Positions 55,205-64,000 of a stretch of DNA of 64,000 nucleotides are shown one piece after another. The notes under the pieces were generated by a model that worked only from the letters and a program-made list of their open reading frames with translations, was not told the DNA's origin and did not search any database. The DNA comes from Afipia sp. Its GTDB lineage: Bacteria > Pseudomonadota > Alphaproteobacteria > Rhizobiales > Xanthobacteraceae. The position numbers and the translations under genes were made by a program. Location: positions 1-64,000 of the forward strand of contig JAFKEQ010000001.1 in assembly GCA_017308575.1 (NCBI GenBank), in the 5' to 3' direction. Numbering within the stretch: the stretch's first letter is position 1; each line of letters begins with the position of its first letter.

Positions 55205-58200
55205 TCAGTCTTTGCGTGTGCCCGCGAGTTGATCCTTGAGCGCCGCCAGTTTGGCGAACGGCGAATTCGGATCGGCGGGACGGTCGCGCTCGCGCGGCGT
55301 GGCGCTGGTCGCATAGGTGCGAAGTGCGGCACCGCCACGCTCGTCCTTGCGGTTATCGCGGCCGCGCTTGTCGAACTTGCCGCGATCCTGATTGCGGTCC
55401 CTGCCCTTGAAGTTGTTATCGCGCGGCGGACGGCCACCCTTGTCGCCGCGCTCGTCGTGGCGATCTGGACGCGGCGCGCGTGCCTCGGCTCCTTCCGCTG
55501 CGACAGCCGGCGCATCGGTGCGCGGGCGACGGTGGTCGTTGTTGCGTCCGTGCCGGTTGCGGCCATGGCGCTCGCGCCGTTCGCCTTCGGCCGCCGGTGC
55601 TTCGCCTTCGCCAGCAGGCGCCGCGGACTTGTCCGGTCCCTTGTAGCGGCTGCGGTCATGACGTGGGCGGCGTTCGTCGGAACGCCCGCCCGGCCGCCAG
55701 ACTTCGACCAGTTCGGGCTCAGCCGGAGCCGCTGGCGTTGCATCTGCCTGATCCGCAGGTGCAGCGGCTTCGGCTGTCTCGGTAGCAACAGCAGGCGCGG
55801 CTTCGGCAACAACGGCATCCACGGTTGCTTCCGTGGCTTGCGCTGACGGAGCGAAATCCACTGTCGGCAAGGCCGTCGCGGATGAGGCGTCCTGATCCTG
55901 CGCTGCCGTTTCGCTGGCGGCATCGGCACCGGATTCCGGTGCAGCAACAACATCGGTCGCAGCAGCGGCGGCTTCGGACGAAACAGCGGCCTCGGTATCA
56001 AAAGCAACCGCCGCGTCTGTTGCGGCTTCGGCAGCAGTCGTCTCCGCAGCGACCTCCGCCGGAGGCGTGGGCTCGGGTGGCAACGGCGGCCGCTTCTCCA
56101 TACGATAACCGAGCGCCTTGAGGATCGACGCAAAGTCGTCGCCCGCCGATCCAGTCAGCGAGGTCATCGCCTGCGTCGCCATGAACGAGCGGCCATCGAA
56201 CGCGCCGGGCGGCTTCGGGCCCGGCGATCCGGCACGCCATGACAGCGCCGGACGGATCAGATCGGCCAATCGTTCCAGAATATCGACACGCACCGCACGG
56301 TCGCCCGCGAGCTTGTAGCCGAGCGTGCGATAGGCGTCCTGATCGAGCGCCTTGTCCGCCGGGAACGATGTGCGTCCGCTCGCCGCCAGATGCTGCGCGC
56401 CGGTCAGCGCGGCCCAGTCGGTGTTGTCGTTCTTCAGCGCCATCAGCAGCGACGCGAGGCCGCGCGCGGCGGGCTTGAGCAGCGCGGGCAGGAAGATGTG
56501 ATAGGCGCCGAAGCGCACGCCGTATTTGCGCAACGACGCGCGCGACGGCTGATCGAGATCCTTCATCTCGGCGGCGATCTTGCTGCGTTCCAGCACGCCC
56601 ATCGCCTCGACAAGCTGGAAGGCAATGCCGCGCGCGATGCCGGTGATGTCCTCGGCCTTCGAGAGTTCGAACAGCGGCCCGAGAATCTTCTCGATATGCG
56701 TCTTCAGCCACAGGTCGAGCCGCGTCTGCACCGCATCGCGCGGCGCGCCGGTCAGCCGTTCGTCGGCGATGATGCGAATGCGCGGCTGCAGGACGTTGTC
56801 CGCGGCGACCAGCTTAGCGACCGCATCGCCGGTCCAGCGCAAGGTGCCGTCGGCTGTCAGCACGAACTGATCGTCGGCTGCGTTCGACAGTTTTTCCGCG
56901 CGTGCATCGATCTCGCCAGCCAGCGCCTTCAGCGCCGCCGCCTGCAGAGCCTTTGCATCGGAGCCGGCTTCGGCCGATTCCGGAGCGAACATAAATCCGT
57001 CGAGACGGCCGATGGTATGGCCCTCCACGATCACGTCGCCGGTCTTCCCAATTTCAGTATTCAACATCGTGTTTTCCCGTAAGCGCCGCATCAATACACT
57101 GGTCCGGCGATCAACGAAACGCTCAGTTAGCCGTTCATGCAGGGCATCCGACAATTTATCCTCGACCTCGCGAGCGGTTTTCTGCCACCGCTCGGGGTCC
57201 TTCAGCCAGTCCGGGCGGTTCGCGGCGAAGGTCCAGGTCCGGATCTGAGCAATCCGGGCGGATAATGTGTCGATATCGCCGTCGGTCCGGTCGGTTTGCG
57301 CGATCTGGGCGCCGAACCAGTCGTCCGGGATGCATCCCTTCCGCATCAGAAACCCGAACAGCGTGGTGACCAGTTCGGCATGGGCTGCAGGCGACAGCTT
57401 GCGGTAGTCGGGAATCTGGCAGGCGTCCCAGAGCCGTTCCACGGCCCCTGCGCTCCTCGCCATATCCTTCACATCCGCATCCCGGGCCGCATGATCGAGG
57501 ACGCGGATATCCTCAGCCACCGGCGCGCGGGTCAGAGCCTCGTGGTTCGGCGTCAGGGCAAGCGAGACCTGAAGCGCCGCCAGCGAGGAGAAATCCAGCC
57601 GCGTGTTGCGCCACTGCAGCACCTTGACGCTGTCGAAGGTGTGGTTCTGCAGGGCGTTCACCAGTTCCGGTTCGAACGGCGCACAGCGTCCCGTGGTCCC
57701 GAACGTGCCGTCGCGCGTGGCGCGCCCGGCGCGGCCCGCGATCTGCGCGAATTCGGACGGGGTCAGGCGGCGGAACTGATAGCCGTCATATTTGCGGTCC
57801 GACGCGAAGGCCACGTGATCGACGTCGAGGTTGAGACCCATGCCGACGGCGTCGGTGGCGACAAGATAATCGACGTCGCCGGACTGGAACATCTCCACCT
57901 GCGCGTTGCGCGTGCGCGGCGACAGCGAGCCCAGCACGACAGCCGCGCCGCCATGCTGCCGGCGGATCAGCTCGGCGATGGCGTAAACTTCGTCGGCGGA
58001 AAACGCGACAATCGCCGTGCGGCGCGGTTGCCGCGTGATCTTGCGGTCGCCGGCGAATTCAAGCTGCGACAGCCGCGGGCGTGTGACGATATTGGCGCCC
58101 GGCAACAGCCGCTCGATGATCGGCCGCATGGTGGCCGCGCCGAGCAGCAGCGTCTCGTCCCGCCCGCGCCGATTCAAAATCCTGTCGGTGAAGACGTGGC

Positions 58201-58552
58201 CGCGTTCGAGATCGGCCGCGATCTGGATTTCGTCCACCGCCAGAAACGACACGTCAAGATCGCGCGGCATCGCCTCCACGGTGGAGACCCAGTAACGCGG
58301 ACGCGGCGGCTTGATCTTCTCTTCGCCGGTCACCAGCGCGACCGCATCCGCGCCCGCCCGCGCAACGATCTTGTTATAGACCTCGCGCGCTAACAGGCGC
58401 AGCGGCAGGCCGATGATGCCGGACGGATGCGCCAGCATCCGCTCGATCGCCAGATGGGTCTTTCCCGTATTGGTGGGGCCGAGCACCGCCGTGACACCGG
58501 CGCCGGGCGCACGGTCATTGGCGAACAACGAAGCAGAAGTCGGCAGGGTCAT
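55205..58552 (-). CDS. Suv3-like DExH RNA/DNA helicase with long C-terminal tail
   Basis: 1115 aa from MTLPTSAS. Superfamily 2 core: Walker A GPTNTGKTHLA (25-35), DEIQ box AVDEIQIAADLERGHVFT, TGEEKI, and motif VI EFAQIAGRAGRATRDG. It is homologous to mitochondrial SUPV3L1 helicases and common in alphaproteobacteria. After about residue 870 the protein becomes an Ala/Glu/Thr-rich spacer (TTAAEAATDAAVAFDTEA...), then an Arg/Asp/Gly-rich tail (RRERHGRNRHGRNNDHRRPR, NNFKGRDRNQDRGKFDKRGRDNRKDERGG) that probably binds RNA. Start choice: a start nine codons upstream (58579) is also open. Confidence 0.9.
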   Translation of the reverse strand: MTLPTSASLFANDRAPGAGVTAVLGPTNTGKTHLAIERMLAHPSGIIGLPLRLLAREVYNKIVARAGADAVALVTGEEKIKPPRPRYWVSTVEAMPRDLDVSFLAVDEIQIAADLERGHVFTDRILNRRGRDETLLLGAATMRPIIERLLPGANIVTRPRLSQLEFAGDRKITRQPRRTAIVAFSADEVYAIAELIRRQHGGAAVVLGSLSPRTRNAQVEMFQSGDVDYLVATDAVGMGLNLDVDHVAFASDRKYDGYQFRRLTPSEFAQIAGRAGRATRDGTFGTTGRCAPFEPELVNALQNHTFDSVKVLQWRNTRLDFSSLAALQVSLALTPNHEALTRAPVAEDIRVLDHAARDADVKDMARSAGAVERLWDACQIPDYRKLSPAAHAELVTTLFGFLMRKGCIPDDWFGAQIAQTDRTDGDIDTLSARIAQIRTWTFAANRPDWLKDPERWQKTAREVEDKLSDALHERLTERFVDRRTSVLMRRLRENTMLNTEIGKTGDVIVEGHTIGRLDGFMFAPESAEAGSDAKALQAAALKALAGEIDARAEKLSNAADDQFVLTADGTLRWTGDAVAKLVAADNVLQPRIRIIADERLTGAPRDAVQTRLDLWLKTHIEKILGPLFELSKAEDITGIARGIAFQLVEAMGVLERSKIAAEMKDLDQPSRASLRKYGVRFGAYHIFLPALLKPAARGLASLLMALKNDNTDWAALTGAQHLAASGRTSFPADKALDQDAYRTLGYKLAGDRAVRVDILERLADLIRPALSWRAGSPGPKPPGAFDGRSFMATQAMTSLTGSAGDDFASILKALGYRMEKRPPLPPEPTPPAEVAAETTAAEAATDAAVAFDTEAAVSSEAAAAATDVVAAPESGADAASETAAQDQDASSATALPTVDFAPSAQATEATVDAVVAEAAPAVATETAEAAAPADQADATPAAPAEPELVEVWRPGGRSDERRPRHDRSRYKGPDKSAAPAGEGEAPAAEGERRERHGRNRHGRNNDHRRPRTDAPAVAAEGAEARAPRPDRHDERGDKGGRPPRDNNFKGRDRNQDRGKFDKRGRDNRKDERGGAALRTYATSATPRERDRPADPNSPFAKLAALKDQLAGTRKD

Positions 58553-58579
58553 CGTCTCAAGGGTCCGCAACACGCACAC

Positions 58580-58909
58580 GACGCGGACGCCGCAGCAGGA
58601 TTCTGGAAGTGTCTCACAATGCGACGGTTTTCACGCCGCATTTTAAACTTTGGAACGGGTAAGGAACGAAAGAAGCCCGAATCGCTGACTCGCGGAACGG
58701 TTCTTCCGTTCACCGCAACATGTCGCACAAACGGTCCCGTGACGATACCAGATGAAGTTCGAACATCCACTCCGCAAGATGGAAACGGGCTCAATTCGTT
58801 AAAACCGGAGTCGAATCGGATCAGCCGAAGAGTCAATACGATTCATGTCGGAATCGATGCCGGATCGCGGGCCGCGAAGGCGCCCCCTTTTCGATCAGTT
58901 GGTCCTAAA
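58580..58909. other. Intergenic region upstream of the helicase gene
   Basis: 330 bases. Nothing resembling a gene on either strand. Near its end the 11-base ATCAGTTGGTC occurs twice (about 58896-58906 and 58909-58919); the second copy covers the stop of the DUF3108 gene. Confidence 0.4.
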
Positions 58910-59794
58910 TCAGTTGGTCTTGGCGGTCTTCTGAACCGAAACGAATTCCGTCGCCTCGATCATGCCGGTGCCGAGCGGGGTCGGAATCGCAATCCGGAAC
59001 GGCGCCAGCACACGTGTTCCCGCAATCGGCGCGAACCAGATTTCCATATCGCGCTGGGCGGCCACATACTTGATCGACACGCGGTCGGGCACGTAGCCCG
59101 CGATCGGCGTGAAGTAGACCGAACAGACCACCACCGGGCCCTGATAGCCCTTCTCCGCCTTTACCTTGTCCATGCGCTTGAAGTCGAGGCGCAGATCGTA
59201 GCGCATGCGGCCGTCGAACACCGGCATGGTCTTGCGGCAGGCGTCGGGAGAAAGAAGATCGCCGGTCCCGGCGACACGCAACAGCGCGCCGGTCATCGGA
59301 TCGAGAACATTGCGACGATGCGCATCGGTCACCGGAATCCGGTCGGGCGTGACAGGCGGCTCCGGCTCGATCGCGGAATCCTTCACATTGCCGCCAGCCA
59401 GCGCGATGCGGATAACCTCGGCCTTTTTCCCGTAATTGACCGTGGAGACATAATTCAGCGGCGAAAACTGCCCGCTCACGATGCGGCCCTGCGTCGTGCC
59501 GGTGCCATTGCCACCGCCGATAGATTTCATCAGTCCGGTGGTGCCGCCGCTGACCGCAGCCGAATACTGGTCATCGGAAATATCGACAATCCACGCGCCC
59601 TTGCCGATGGGGAGACCCGCCAGCGAGGCCTGATATTTGGCCTCCAGACGACCCTGGGCGTGCGCTGGCGCGCCGGCCATCAGCATCGGTGCGCAGACAA
59701 GCAAAACGGCCAACAAACGACGTCGCAGGCATGGCATCCGCGCGAATTGAGGAAACCGGGGCATATCCACCGATGCGATCCTTTTGACGTCCAT
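58910..59794 (-). CDS. DUF3108 exported protein
   Basis: 294 aa. Signal-like segment (LLAVLLVCAPMLMAGAPAHA) then DUF3108: LEAKYQASLAGLPIGKGAWIVDIS, GMIEATEFVSV, and the central SGQFSPLNYVSTVNYGKK. It is found next to rpmB in many alphaproteobacteria. Beta-rich and periplasmic; function unknown. The first ATG is used here; an ATG 19 codons in (59737) would give a tighter signal peptide. Confidence 0.85.
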   Translation of the reverse strand: MDVKRIASVDMPRFPQFARMPCLRRRLLAVLLVCAPMLMAGAPAHAQGRLEAKYQASLAGLPIGKGAWIVDISDDQYSAAVSGGTTGLMKSIGGGNGTGTTQGRIVSGQFSPLNYVSTVNYGKKAEVIRIALAGGNVKDSAIEPEPPVTPDRIPVTDAHRRNVLDPMTGALLRVAGTGDLLSPDACRKTMPVFDGRMRYDLRLDFKRMDKVKAEKGYQGPVVVCSVYFTPIAGYVPDRVSIKYVAAQRDMEIWFAPIAGTRVLAPFRIAIPTPLGTGMIEATEFVSVQKTAKTN

Positions 59795-59981
59795 ACCGGC
59801 AGGCGGTCACTCCTCAGGCGGAAAAAGCCTTGCCGGGCGGCCTGTCACTCTTCGTTTGCTGGCTGAATACGTCGATTATATGTTGGGAAATGATTGGTTT
59901 GACGGGATAAATTGGCATTTCCGCAGGAGGGCGGCAACCCACCGCCCAAAGCCGGAAATATCCGGAAATGGCCGCCAAACC

Positions 59982-60010
59982 TTGACGTTGGGCCGCCAGC
60001 CCCTTATAGC
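59982..60010 (+). promoter_or_regulatory. Sigma-70 type promoter of rpmB
   Basis: TTGACG (59982-59987), 17 bases, then TATAGC (60005-60010), about 90 bases before the rpmB ATG. Good spacing and position. The rest of the 308-base gap (59795-60102) shows only a short GC hairpin (GGGCGGCAACCCACCGCCC) around 59930-59948. Confidence 0.65.
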
Positions 60011-60102
60011 TCCCGGCGTTCCTGAAATGGACGGTTTCAACCCGCCCCGCGCGGAGCCCCCTTTCGATGAGGGTGGTCCCGGGGAGATACAAGGATTTCG
60101 CC

Positions 60103-60396
60103 ATGTCTCGGCGCTGCGAATTGACGGCCAAGGGGCCGCAGGTCGGCCACAAGGTCAGCCACTCCAACCGTAAGACCAAGCGCCGGTTCCTGCCGAACCT
60201 GTGCAACGTCACCCTGATCTCGGAAACGCTGGGCCGCAACGTGCGCCTGCGCGTCTCCACCAACGCGCTGAAGTCGGTCGATCACAACGGCGGCCTCGAT
60301 GCGTTCCTGCTCAAGGCCAAGACCGACAATCTGTCGCCGCGCGCCGTCGAGCTGAAGCGCCAGATCGAGAAGAAGAAGCTCGCTGCCGCAAGCTGA
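60103..60396 (+). CDS. rpmB: 50S ribosomal protein L28
   Basis: 97 aa. N-terminus [32 protein letters not shown] and [18 protein letters not shown] are L28 hallmarks; its single Cys (C5) means that it lacks the zinc-binding CxxC set. ATG at 60103; the open frame upstream is not homologous. Own promoter at 59982 and own terminator at 60422. Confidence 0.97.
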   Translation: MSRRCELTAKGPQVGHKVSHSNRKTKRRFLPNLCNVTLISETLGRNVRLRVSTNALKSVDHNGGLDAFLLKAKTDNLSPRAVELKRQIEKKKLAAAS

Positions 60397-60421
60397 GCCT
60401 TCCTTCGCATCTTTGAGTTTG

Positions 60422-60450
60422 AAAAAGCCGGACGAGAGTCCGGCTTTTTT
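60422..60450 (+). terminator. Rho-independent terminator of rpmB
   Basis: AAAAAGCCGGAC GAGA GTCCGGCTTTTTT: exact 12-bp stem followed by T-run, 25 bases after the rpmB stop. Confidence 0.92.
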
Positions 60451-60476
60451 ATTGCCGCCTCACCAATCCGTTTCGG

Positions 60477-60591
60477 CGTCATCCTGAGGTGCGAGCAGCA
60501 CTTGCGGCGAGCCTCGAAGGATGCGCCAAAGAACATGTATTTATCGCCGTCATCCTTCGAGGCTCGCAAGGGCTCGCGCCTCAGGATGACG
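60477..60591. repeat. Long palindromic repeat (CATCCTGAGGTGCGAGC type)
   Basis: Outer arms CGTCATCCTGAGGTGCGAGC (60477-60496) and GCTCGCGCCTCAGGATGACG (60572-60591), inner arms GAGCCTCGAAGGATG and CATCCTTCGAGGCTC. This 115-bp cruciform-like repeat is a type I know as frequent between genes in Bradyrhizobiaceae. It lies between the convergent rpmB and phytase-like genes. Confidence 0.8.
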
Positions 60592-60595
60592 ACAT

Positions 60596-61627
60596 TCATT
60601 CCTCCACTATCGCGAACTGCAGCAGCAGGGTCCGCTGGATCATCGAAAAATTGTCGTCCGAGATCATCGTGATGATGGTTTCGCCCTCATCGGTGACATG
60701 AGTGTCGATGCCCTCCATGTTGTCGATCTCATAGCCGAGATCGACCTCAAAGATGGTCGGCCCGTCCACGGCCGTACCCACCGCGATGGACTTGAGCGGA
60801 ATGCGGCGGATGCGAATGCCGACGCCCTCGCGCAATGAGAACTTGCGCTCCAGCACCAGAAGATCGCCGGACGGCAACAGGGTCGCATCGCTGATATCGA
60901 AGCCCTTGCTCCGCACCACCGTGAACTCGCCCGGCGACGGGCCTCCGATCAGAAACGAGCGGATGTTGCCGGACTTATCCAGACCTGCTTCGGAGAACGC
61001 GATCAGCGTGCCGCCGAGCGGCTGGCCCTTGGGCACGAAGACCAGGGCTTCGAGCCCCTTGTTGAATGGAAGTTCACGAACGCCGGGCGGCACCGGCATC
61101 GCCTCGCCGCGCGCCAGAATGCCGTGCTTGCCGAAATCGAACCGCAGGATCTGGTTGACGCGTTCAAGGCCGACGTAAGCCGTGCCGCCATCGAAGGCCA
61201 GCGCCTCCGTGTCGAACCAGCCTTTGGCCGTGATCTTCTTGCCGTTGCCATCGAGCATCGGCGCCGATTCCATATCGGCCAGTCCCGCGAGGCGCTTATT
61301 CTTGTAGGCGAGCCGCCCGGTAAACCAGCGGCCTTTGTCGCTGAGGGAAACGAACCGCTCGCCCTTCCTGTCGAGCCGCAACGCGGACAAACCTCCGAAG
61401 CCGCCGAACGACGATGTGAGGACCAGCCCGCCGCGAAATTCGAGCGATCCGAAGCGGACCTGGCTGGGATCGCGCGGATTGAAGGACTCGATCCGCCGCG
61501 CATTCACCTCAAAAGATTCAGGGCCAGCCTGCGCGAAGCCTGGCCGCACCCTGAGCGCCAGCGTGCCCGCGGGAATCGCCGCCGCGGCGGATTGCAGAAA
61601 ACGCCGGCGGCTCAGGTCATATTTCAT
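60596..61627 (-). CDS. Tat-exported esterase-like/phytase-like beta-propeller protein
   Basis: 343 aa. Twin-arginine signal SRRRFLQSAAAAIPAG at the N-terminus. The mature protein follows the esterase-like activity of phytase family: FGGLSALRLDRKGERFVSLSDKGRWFTG, GLADMESAPMLDGNGK, FDTEALAFDGGTAYVGLERVNQILRFD, MEGIDTHVTDEGETIITMISDDNF. Probably a periplasmic calcium-dependent hydrolase; substrate unknown. It ends 5 bases after the palindromic repeat. Confidence 0.85.
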   Translation of the reverse strand: MKYDLSRRRFLQSAAAAIPAGTLALRVRPGFAQAGPESFEVNARRIESFNPRDPSQVRFGSLEFRGGLVLTSSFGGFGGLSALRLDRKGERFVSLSDKGRWFTGRLAYKNKRLAGLADMESAPMLDGNGKKITAKGWFDTEALAFDGGTAYVGLERVNQILRFDFGKHGILARGEAMPVPPGVRELPFNKGLEALVFVPKGQPLGGTLIAFSEAGLDKSGNIRSFLIGGPSPGEFTVVRSKGFDISDATLLPSGDLLVLERKFSLREGVGIRIRRIPLKSIAVGTAVDGPTIFEVDLGYEIDNMEGIDTHVTDEGETIITMISDDNFSMIQRTLLLQFAIVEE

Positions 61628-61630
61628 CTG

Positions 61631-63529
61631 TCAGGAATGAAGCCTGCGCCTGTGCGACGGCGCGGGTGCCTCGACATGCGTTTCGCTGAACAGCTCGGCC
61701 AGCTTCTCGGTGATCGCGCCGCCGAGTTCTTCGGCGTCCACGATGGTCACCGCGCGGCGATAGTAGCGCGTTACATCGTGGCCGATGCCGATGGCGATCA
61801 GTTCGACCGGAGAGCGGGTCTCGATTTCCTCAATGATGTGGCGCAGATGACGTTCGAGATAATTGCCCGGATTCACCGACAGCGTGGAATCGTCCACCGG
61901 CGCGCCATCGGAAATCATCATCAGAATCTTGCGCTGTTCGGAACGTCCGAGCAGCCGCTTGTGCGCCCAGTCCAGCGCCTCGCCGTCGATGTTTTCCTTA
62001 AGCAGACCTTCGCGCATCATCAGGCCGAGATTCTTGCGGGCCCGGCGCCATGGCGCATCTGCCGACTTATAGATGATGTGGCGCAGATCGTTGAGGCGGC
62101 CCGGATTGGCAGGCTTGCCCGCCGCCAGCCACGCCTCGCGCGACTGTCCGCCCTTCCACGCGCGCGTGGTGAAGCCGAGAATCTCGACCTTGACGCCGCA
62201 GCGCTCCAGCGTGCGCGCAAGGATGTCGGCGCAGGTCGCCGCCACCGTGATGGGCCGTCCGCGCATCGAGCCGGAATTGTCGAGCAGCAGCGTCACCACC
62301 GTATCGCGGAAGGTGGCTTCCTTCTCGTGCATGAACGACAGCGGATGGAACGGATCGGTGACCACGCGCGACAGCCGCGCAGGATCGAGGATGCCTTCCT
62401 CCAGATCGAAATCCCAGGCGCGGTTCTGCTGCGCCATCAGCTTTCTCTGAAGCCGGTTGGCGAGCCGCGCCACGATGTGCTGCAGATGCGCGAGCTGCTT
62501 GTCGAGATATCCGCGCAGCCGTTCCAGTTCGTCGTGCTCGCAAAGGTCTTCCGCCGACACCACTTCATCGAACTTCGGCGCGAAGGCATGATATTCCGGC
62601 CCGCGCGGCTCGTTGCCACCGCGACCCGGCGGGCGATGTGCCTCGCCCGGCGTTTCGTCCTCGCCCATCTCATTGTCGTCGAAAGCATCGCTGGCGGAAG
62701 CCTGCGCGCTTTCCATGGCGTTCTCGGACATCTCCTCGGACGACGACTCCGCCTGATCGGCGCTCATCTCCTCGGCGGATTCGGTATCGGGCGATCCCTC
62801 CGCGCCGGACTGATCGTTTTCGCCTTCGCGGTTGTCGTCCTGATTGTCGTCTTCGTCCTGATCGGCGTTGCTCTCGTCGCTCAGTTCCAGCGCCTGCAGC
62901 ACGTCATGCATTGCATCGCCAAAGCGCGCCTGATCCTCGGTGAGATCCTTCAGCATATCGAGACGCGGACCGATCTTGTCCTCAAGAACAGGCCGCCAGA
63001 GATCGACCATCTTGCGTGCGGCCGCCGGCGGCGCAAGACCGGTCAGGCGTTCGCGCACCATCATCGCCAGCGCTTCCGACAACGGCGCATCGGCGCGGTC
63101 GGTGATCTCGTCATACTTGCCGCGATGGAAATGATCGTCGAGCATCGCGGTGAGATTCTTGGCGACGCCGCTCATCCGCTTCGAGCCGATCGCCTCCACC
63201 CGCGCCTGCTCCACCGCATCGAACACGCCGCGCGCCTGCGGATTGCCGGGCACCAGTTTGCGATGCACTTTGGGATCATGACAGGCGATCCGCAGCGCGA
63301 TGGAATCCGCATGGCCGCGCACGATGGCGGCATCCTTGCGGGTCAGCTTGCGCGCAGGCTCGGGCAGCCGCGCCTTGCCGGGCGAAAGGCCGGGACGCTC
63401 GGCGGCGAACGTCACTTCAAGCTCAGGCTGCCTGGCAATGGCGCGTAATGCCGACGTCACCGCCCGCTTGAACGGCTCTGTCGGGGATTCCTTCGATCCG
63501 GTCTTGAACTTGATGTTCGATGTGCTCAT
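61631..63529 (-). CDS. cobT: Cobaltochelatase subunit CobT
   Basis: 632 aa. With CobS and CobN it inserts Co2+ into hydrogenobyrinate a,c-diamide in aerobic cobalamin synthesis. N-terminal helical region, a very acidic middle ([23 protein letters not shown]), and a C-terminal von Willebrand A domain with MIDAS motif DNSGS in [18 protein letters not shown]. Downstream of cobS, separated by 170 bases containing a repeat. The stop is 3 bases before the start of the phytase-like gene. Confidence 0.95.
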   Translation of the reverse strand: MSTSNIKFKTGSKESPTEPFKRAVTSALRAIARQPELEVTFAAERPGLSPGKARLPEPARKLTRKDAAIVRGHADSIALRIACHDPKVHRKLVPGNPQARGVFDAVEQARVEAIGSKRMSGVAKNLTAMLDDHFHRGKYDEITDRADAPLSEALAMMVRERLTGLAPPAAARKMVDLWRPVLEDKIGPRLDMLKDLTEDQARFGDAMHDVLQALELSDESNADQDEDDNQDDNREGENDQSGAEGSPDTESAEEMSADQAESSSEEMSENAMESAQASASDAFDDNEMGEDETPGEAHRPPGRGGNEPRGPEYHAFAPKFDEVVSAEDLCEHDELERLRGYLDKQLAHLQHIVARLANRLQRKLMAQQNRAWDFDLEEGILDPARLSRVVTDPFHPLSFMHEKEATFRDTVVTLLLDNSGSMRGRPITVAATCADILARTLERCGVKVEILGFTTRAWKGGQSREAWLAAGKPANPGRLNDLRHIIYKSADAPWRRARKNLGLMMREGLLKENIDGEALDWAHKRLLGRSEQRKILMMISDGAPVDDSTLSVNPGNYLERHLRHIIEEIETRSPVELIAIGIGHDVTRYYRRAVTIVDAEELGGAITEKLAELFSETHVEAPAPSHRRRLHS

Positions 63530-63551
63530 CGCTGCGATCTTGCATCCTTTG

Positions 63552-63693
63552 TCCCCTCTCCCCTTGTGGAAGAGGGTGGATCGCCGGGGCGAAGCGAAGG
63601 CGAGCCGGGTGAGGGGTAAAACGCTGCCATGGCCCCCTCACCCGCCTCGCAGTCTTCGACTGCTCGGCACCCTCTCCCACAAGGGGAGAGGGA
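63552..63693. repeat. Palindromic repeat (CCCTCTCCCC type) between cobS and cobT
   Basis: Long arms TCCCCTCTCCCCTTGTGGAAGAGGGT (in two parts: TCCCCTCTCCCCTTGTGG and AGAGGGT) and ACCCTCTCCCACAAGGGGAGAGGG at the far end, with an inner GGGTGAGGGG/CCCCTCACCC pair. A recognised type of GC-rich intergenic repeat in many proteobacteria. It lies inside the cobS-cobT unit. Confidence 0.8.
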
Positions 63694-63699
63694 AGTAAC

Positions 63700-64000
63700 T
63701 CAGCTCAACGCCACGTTGACGGCGCTCTCCGGCAGTTCGGCATTGAAGCAGCGCTGATAGAATTCGGCGACCAGAGGACGTTCGAGTTCGTCGCACTTGT
63801 TGAGGAAGGTCACGCGGAACGCGAAGCCGATATCGCCGAAAATCTCGGCGTTCTCCGCCCAGGTGATGACCGTGCGCGGGCTCATCACCGTGGAGAGATC
63901 GCCGTTGGCGAAGGCGTTGCGCGTCAGGTCCGCGAGACGGACCATCTTGTTGACGATGTCGCGGCCGGCGTCGGTCTGATAGTGCTTGGCCTTGGCCAGC
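63700..64000 (-). CDS. cobS: Cobaltochelatase subunit CobS (partial, runs off right end)
   Basis: Only the C-terminal 99 residues are in the window. The visible end ([69 protein letters not shown]) is the C-terminal region of the AAA+ ATPase CobS. It drives cobalt insertion with CobT and CobN. The 5' end lies beyond 64000. Confidence 0.93.
   Translation of the reverse strand, partial: LAKAKHYQTDAGRDIVNKMVRLADLTRNAFANGDLSTVMSPRTVITWAENAEIFGDIGFAFRVTFLNKCDELERPLVAEFYQRCFNAELPESAVNVALS

Noticed and set aside
58549..58836. 95-codon minus-strand frame upstream of the helicase
   Set aside because: No ribosome site, no recognisable features and overlap with the helicase start; judged non-coding.

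Overview
The window looks like chromosomal DNA of a high-GC alphaproteobacterium of the Bradyrhizobiaceae/Nitrobacteraceae (Rhodopseudomonas, Bradyrhizobium, Nitrobacter, Afipia group). The indications are the chvI-chvG-hprK-EIIA-HPr cluster, the CarD regulator with a Lys/Ala-rich tail, the Suv3-like helicase followed by an S4 protein and fdxA, the DUF3108-rpmB-phytase-like-cobT-cobS order, and several intergenic palindromic repeats of types I know from this family. The genus is inferred from protein resemblance only. Most of the window is ordinary core genome with short gaps. I see no prophage, integron, CRISPR array or complete insertion sequence.

Layout. 1-765: a partial minus-strand gene followed by a nest of repeats, including a short IS5-like MITE candidate. 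0.8-6.9 kb: an unknown protein, MgtC-like protein, acyl-CoA thioesterase, a secreted protein with two H-x-T motifs, ATP-dependent PEP carboxykinase and a HugZ-like protein. 7.1-11.2 kb: ChvI/ChvG two-component system, short HPr kinase, EIIA-Man and HPr. 11.3-16.8 kb: a GT39 membrane glycosyltransferase interrupted by an in-frame amber codon, lepA, a secreted lipase-like hydrolase and a YegP-like protein. 16.8-26.4 kb: PAS-GGDEF-EAL protein, MepA endopeptidase, Mop molbindin, modABC, and a BtuFCD/FecBCD-type importer. 26.4-32.2 kb: K+/H+ antiporter, MscS channel, sfsA, map, radC. 32.2-37.6 kb: a five-gene operon (solute-binding protein, ATPase, permease, 2-hydroxyacid dehydrogenase, Inh-type inhibitor), divergent from a creatininase-family gene. 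37.7-45.6 kb: small secreted protein, an Omp25-OprB fusion porin, FMN glutamate synthase-like protein, patatin, lactonase-like metallohydrolase and Ni/Co transporter. 45.6-53.2 kb: tRNA-Arg(CCU), Sel1 protein, small envelope proteins, VOC, YidB, GlsB-like protein, SDR, Leu/Ile/Val-type binding protein, an SNase-like protein lacking its catalytic Glu, and an M48 lipoprotein protease. 53.3-64 kb: CarD, FdxA, S4 protein, Suv3-like helicase, DUF3108 protein, L28, phytase-like esterase, CobT and the end of CobS.

How the genes work together. ChvI/ChvG with HprK, EIIA and HPr form a regulatory phosphotransfer block, and pckA nearby is a plausible metabolic target. Molybdate uptake pairs a ModC that lacks the TOBE domain with a free-standing Mop protein, and a second metal-type ABC importer lies immediately convergent. 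CobT and CobS make the cobalt-insertion complex of aerobic B12 synthesis. No wholly new system stands out. The observations most worth checking are the amber-interrupted glycosyltransferase, the fused double-barrel porin, the secreted 2H-phosphoesterase-like protein, the SNase fold without its catalytic Glu, the transporter-dehydrogenase-inhibitor operon, and the repeat and MITE sequences.
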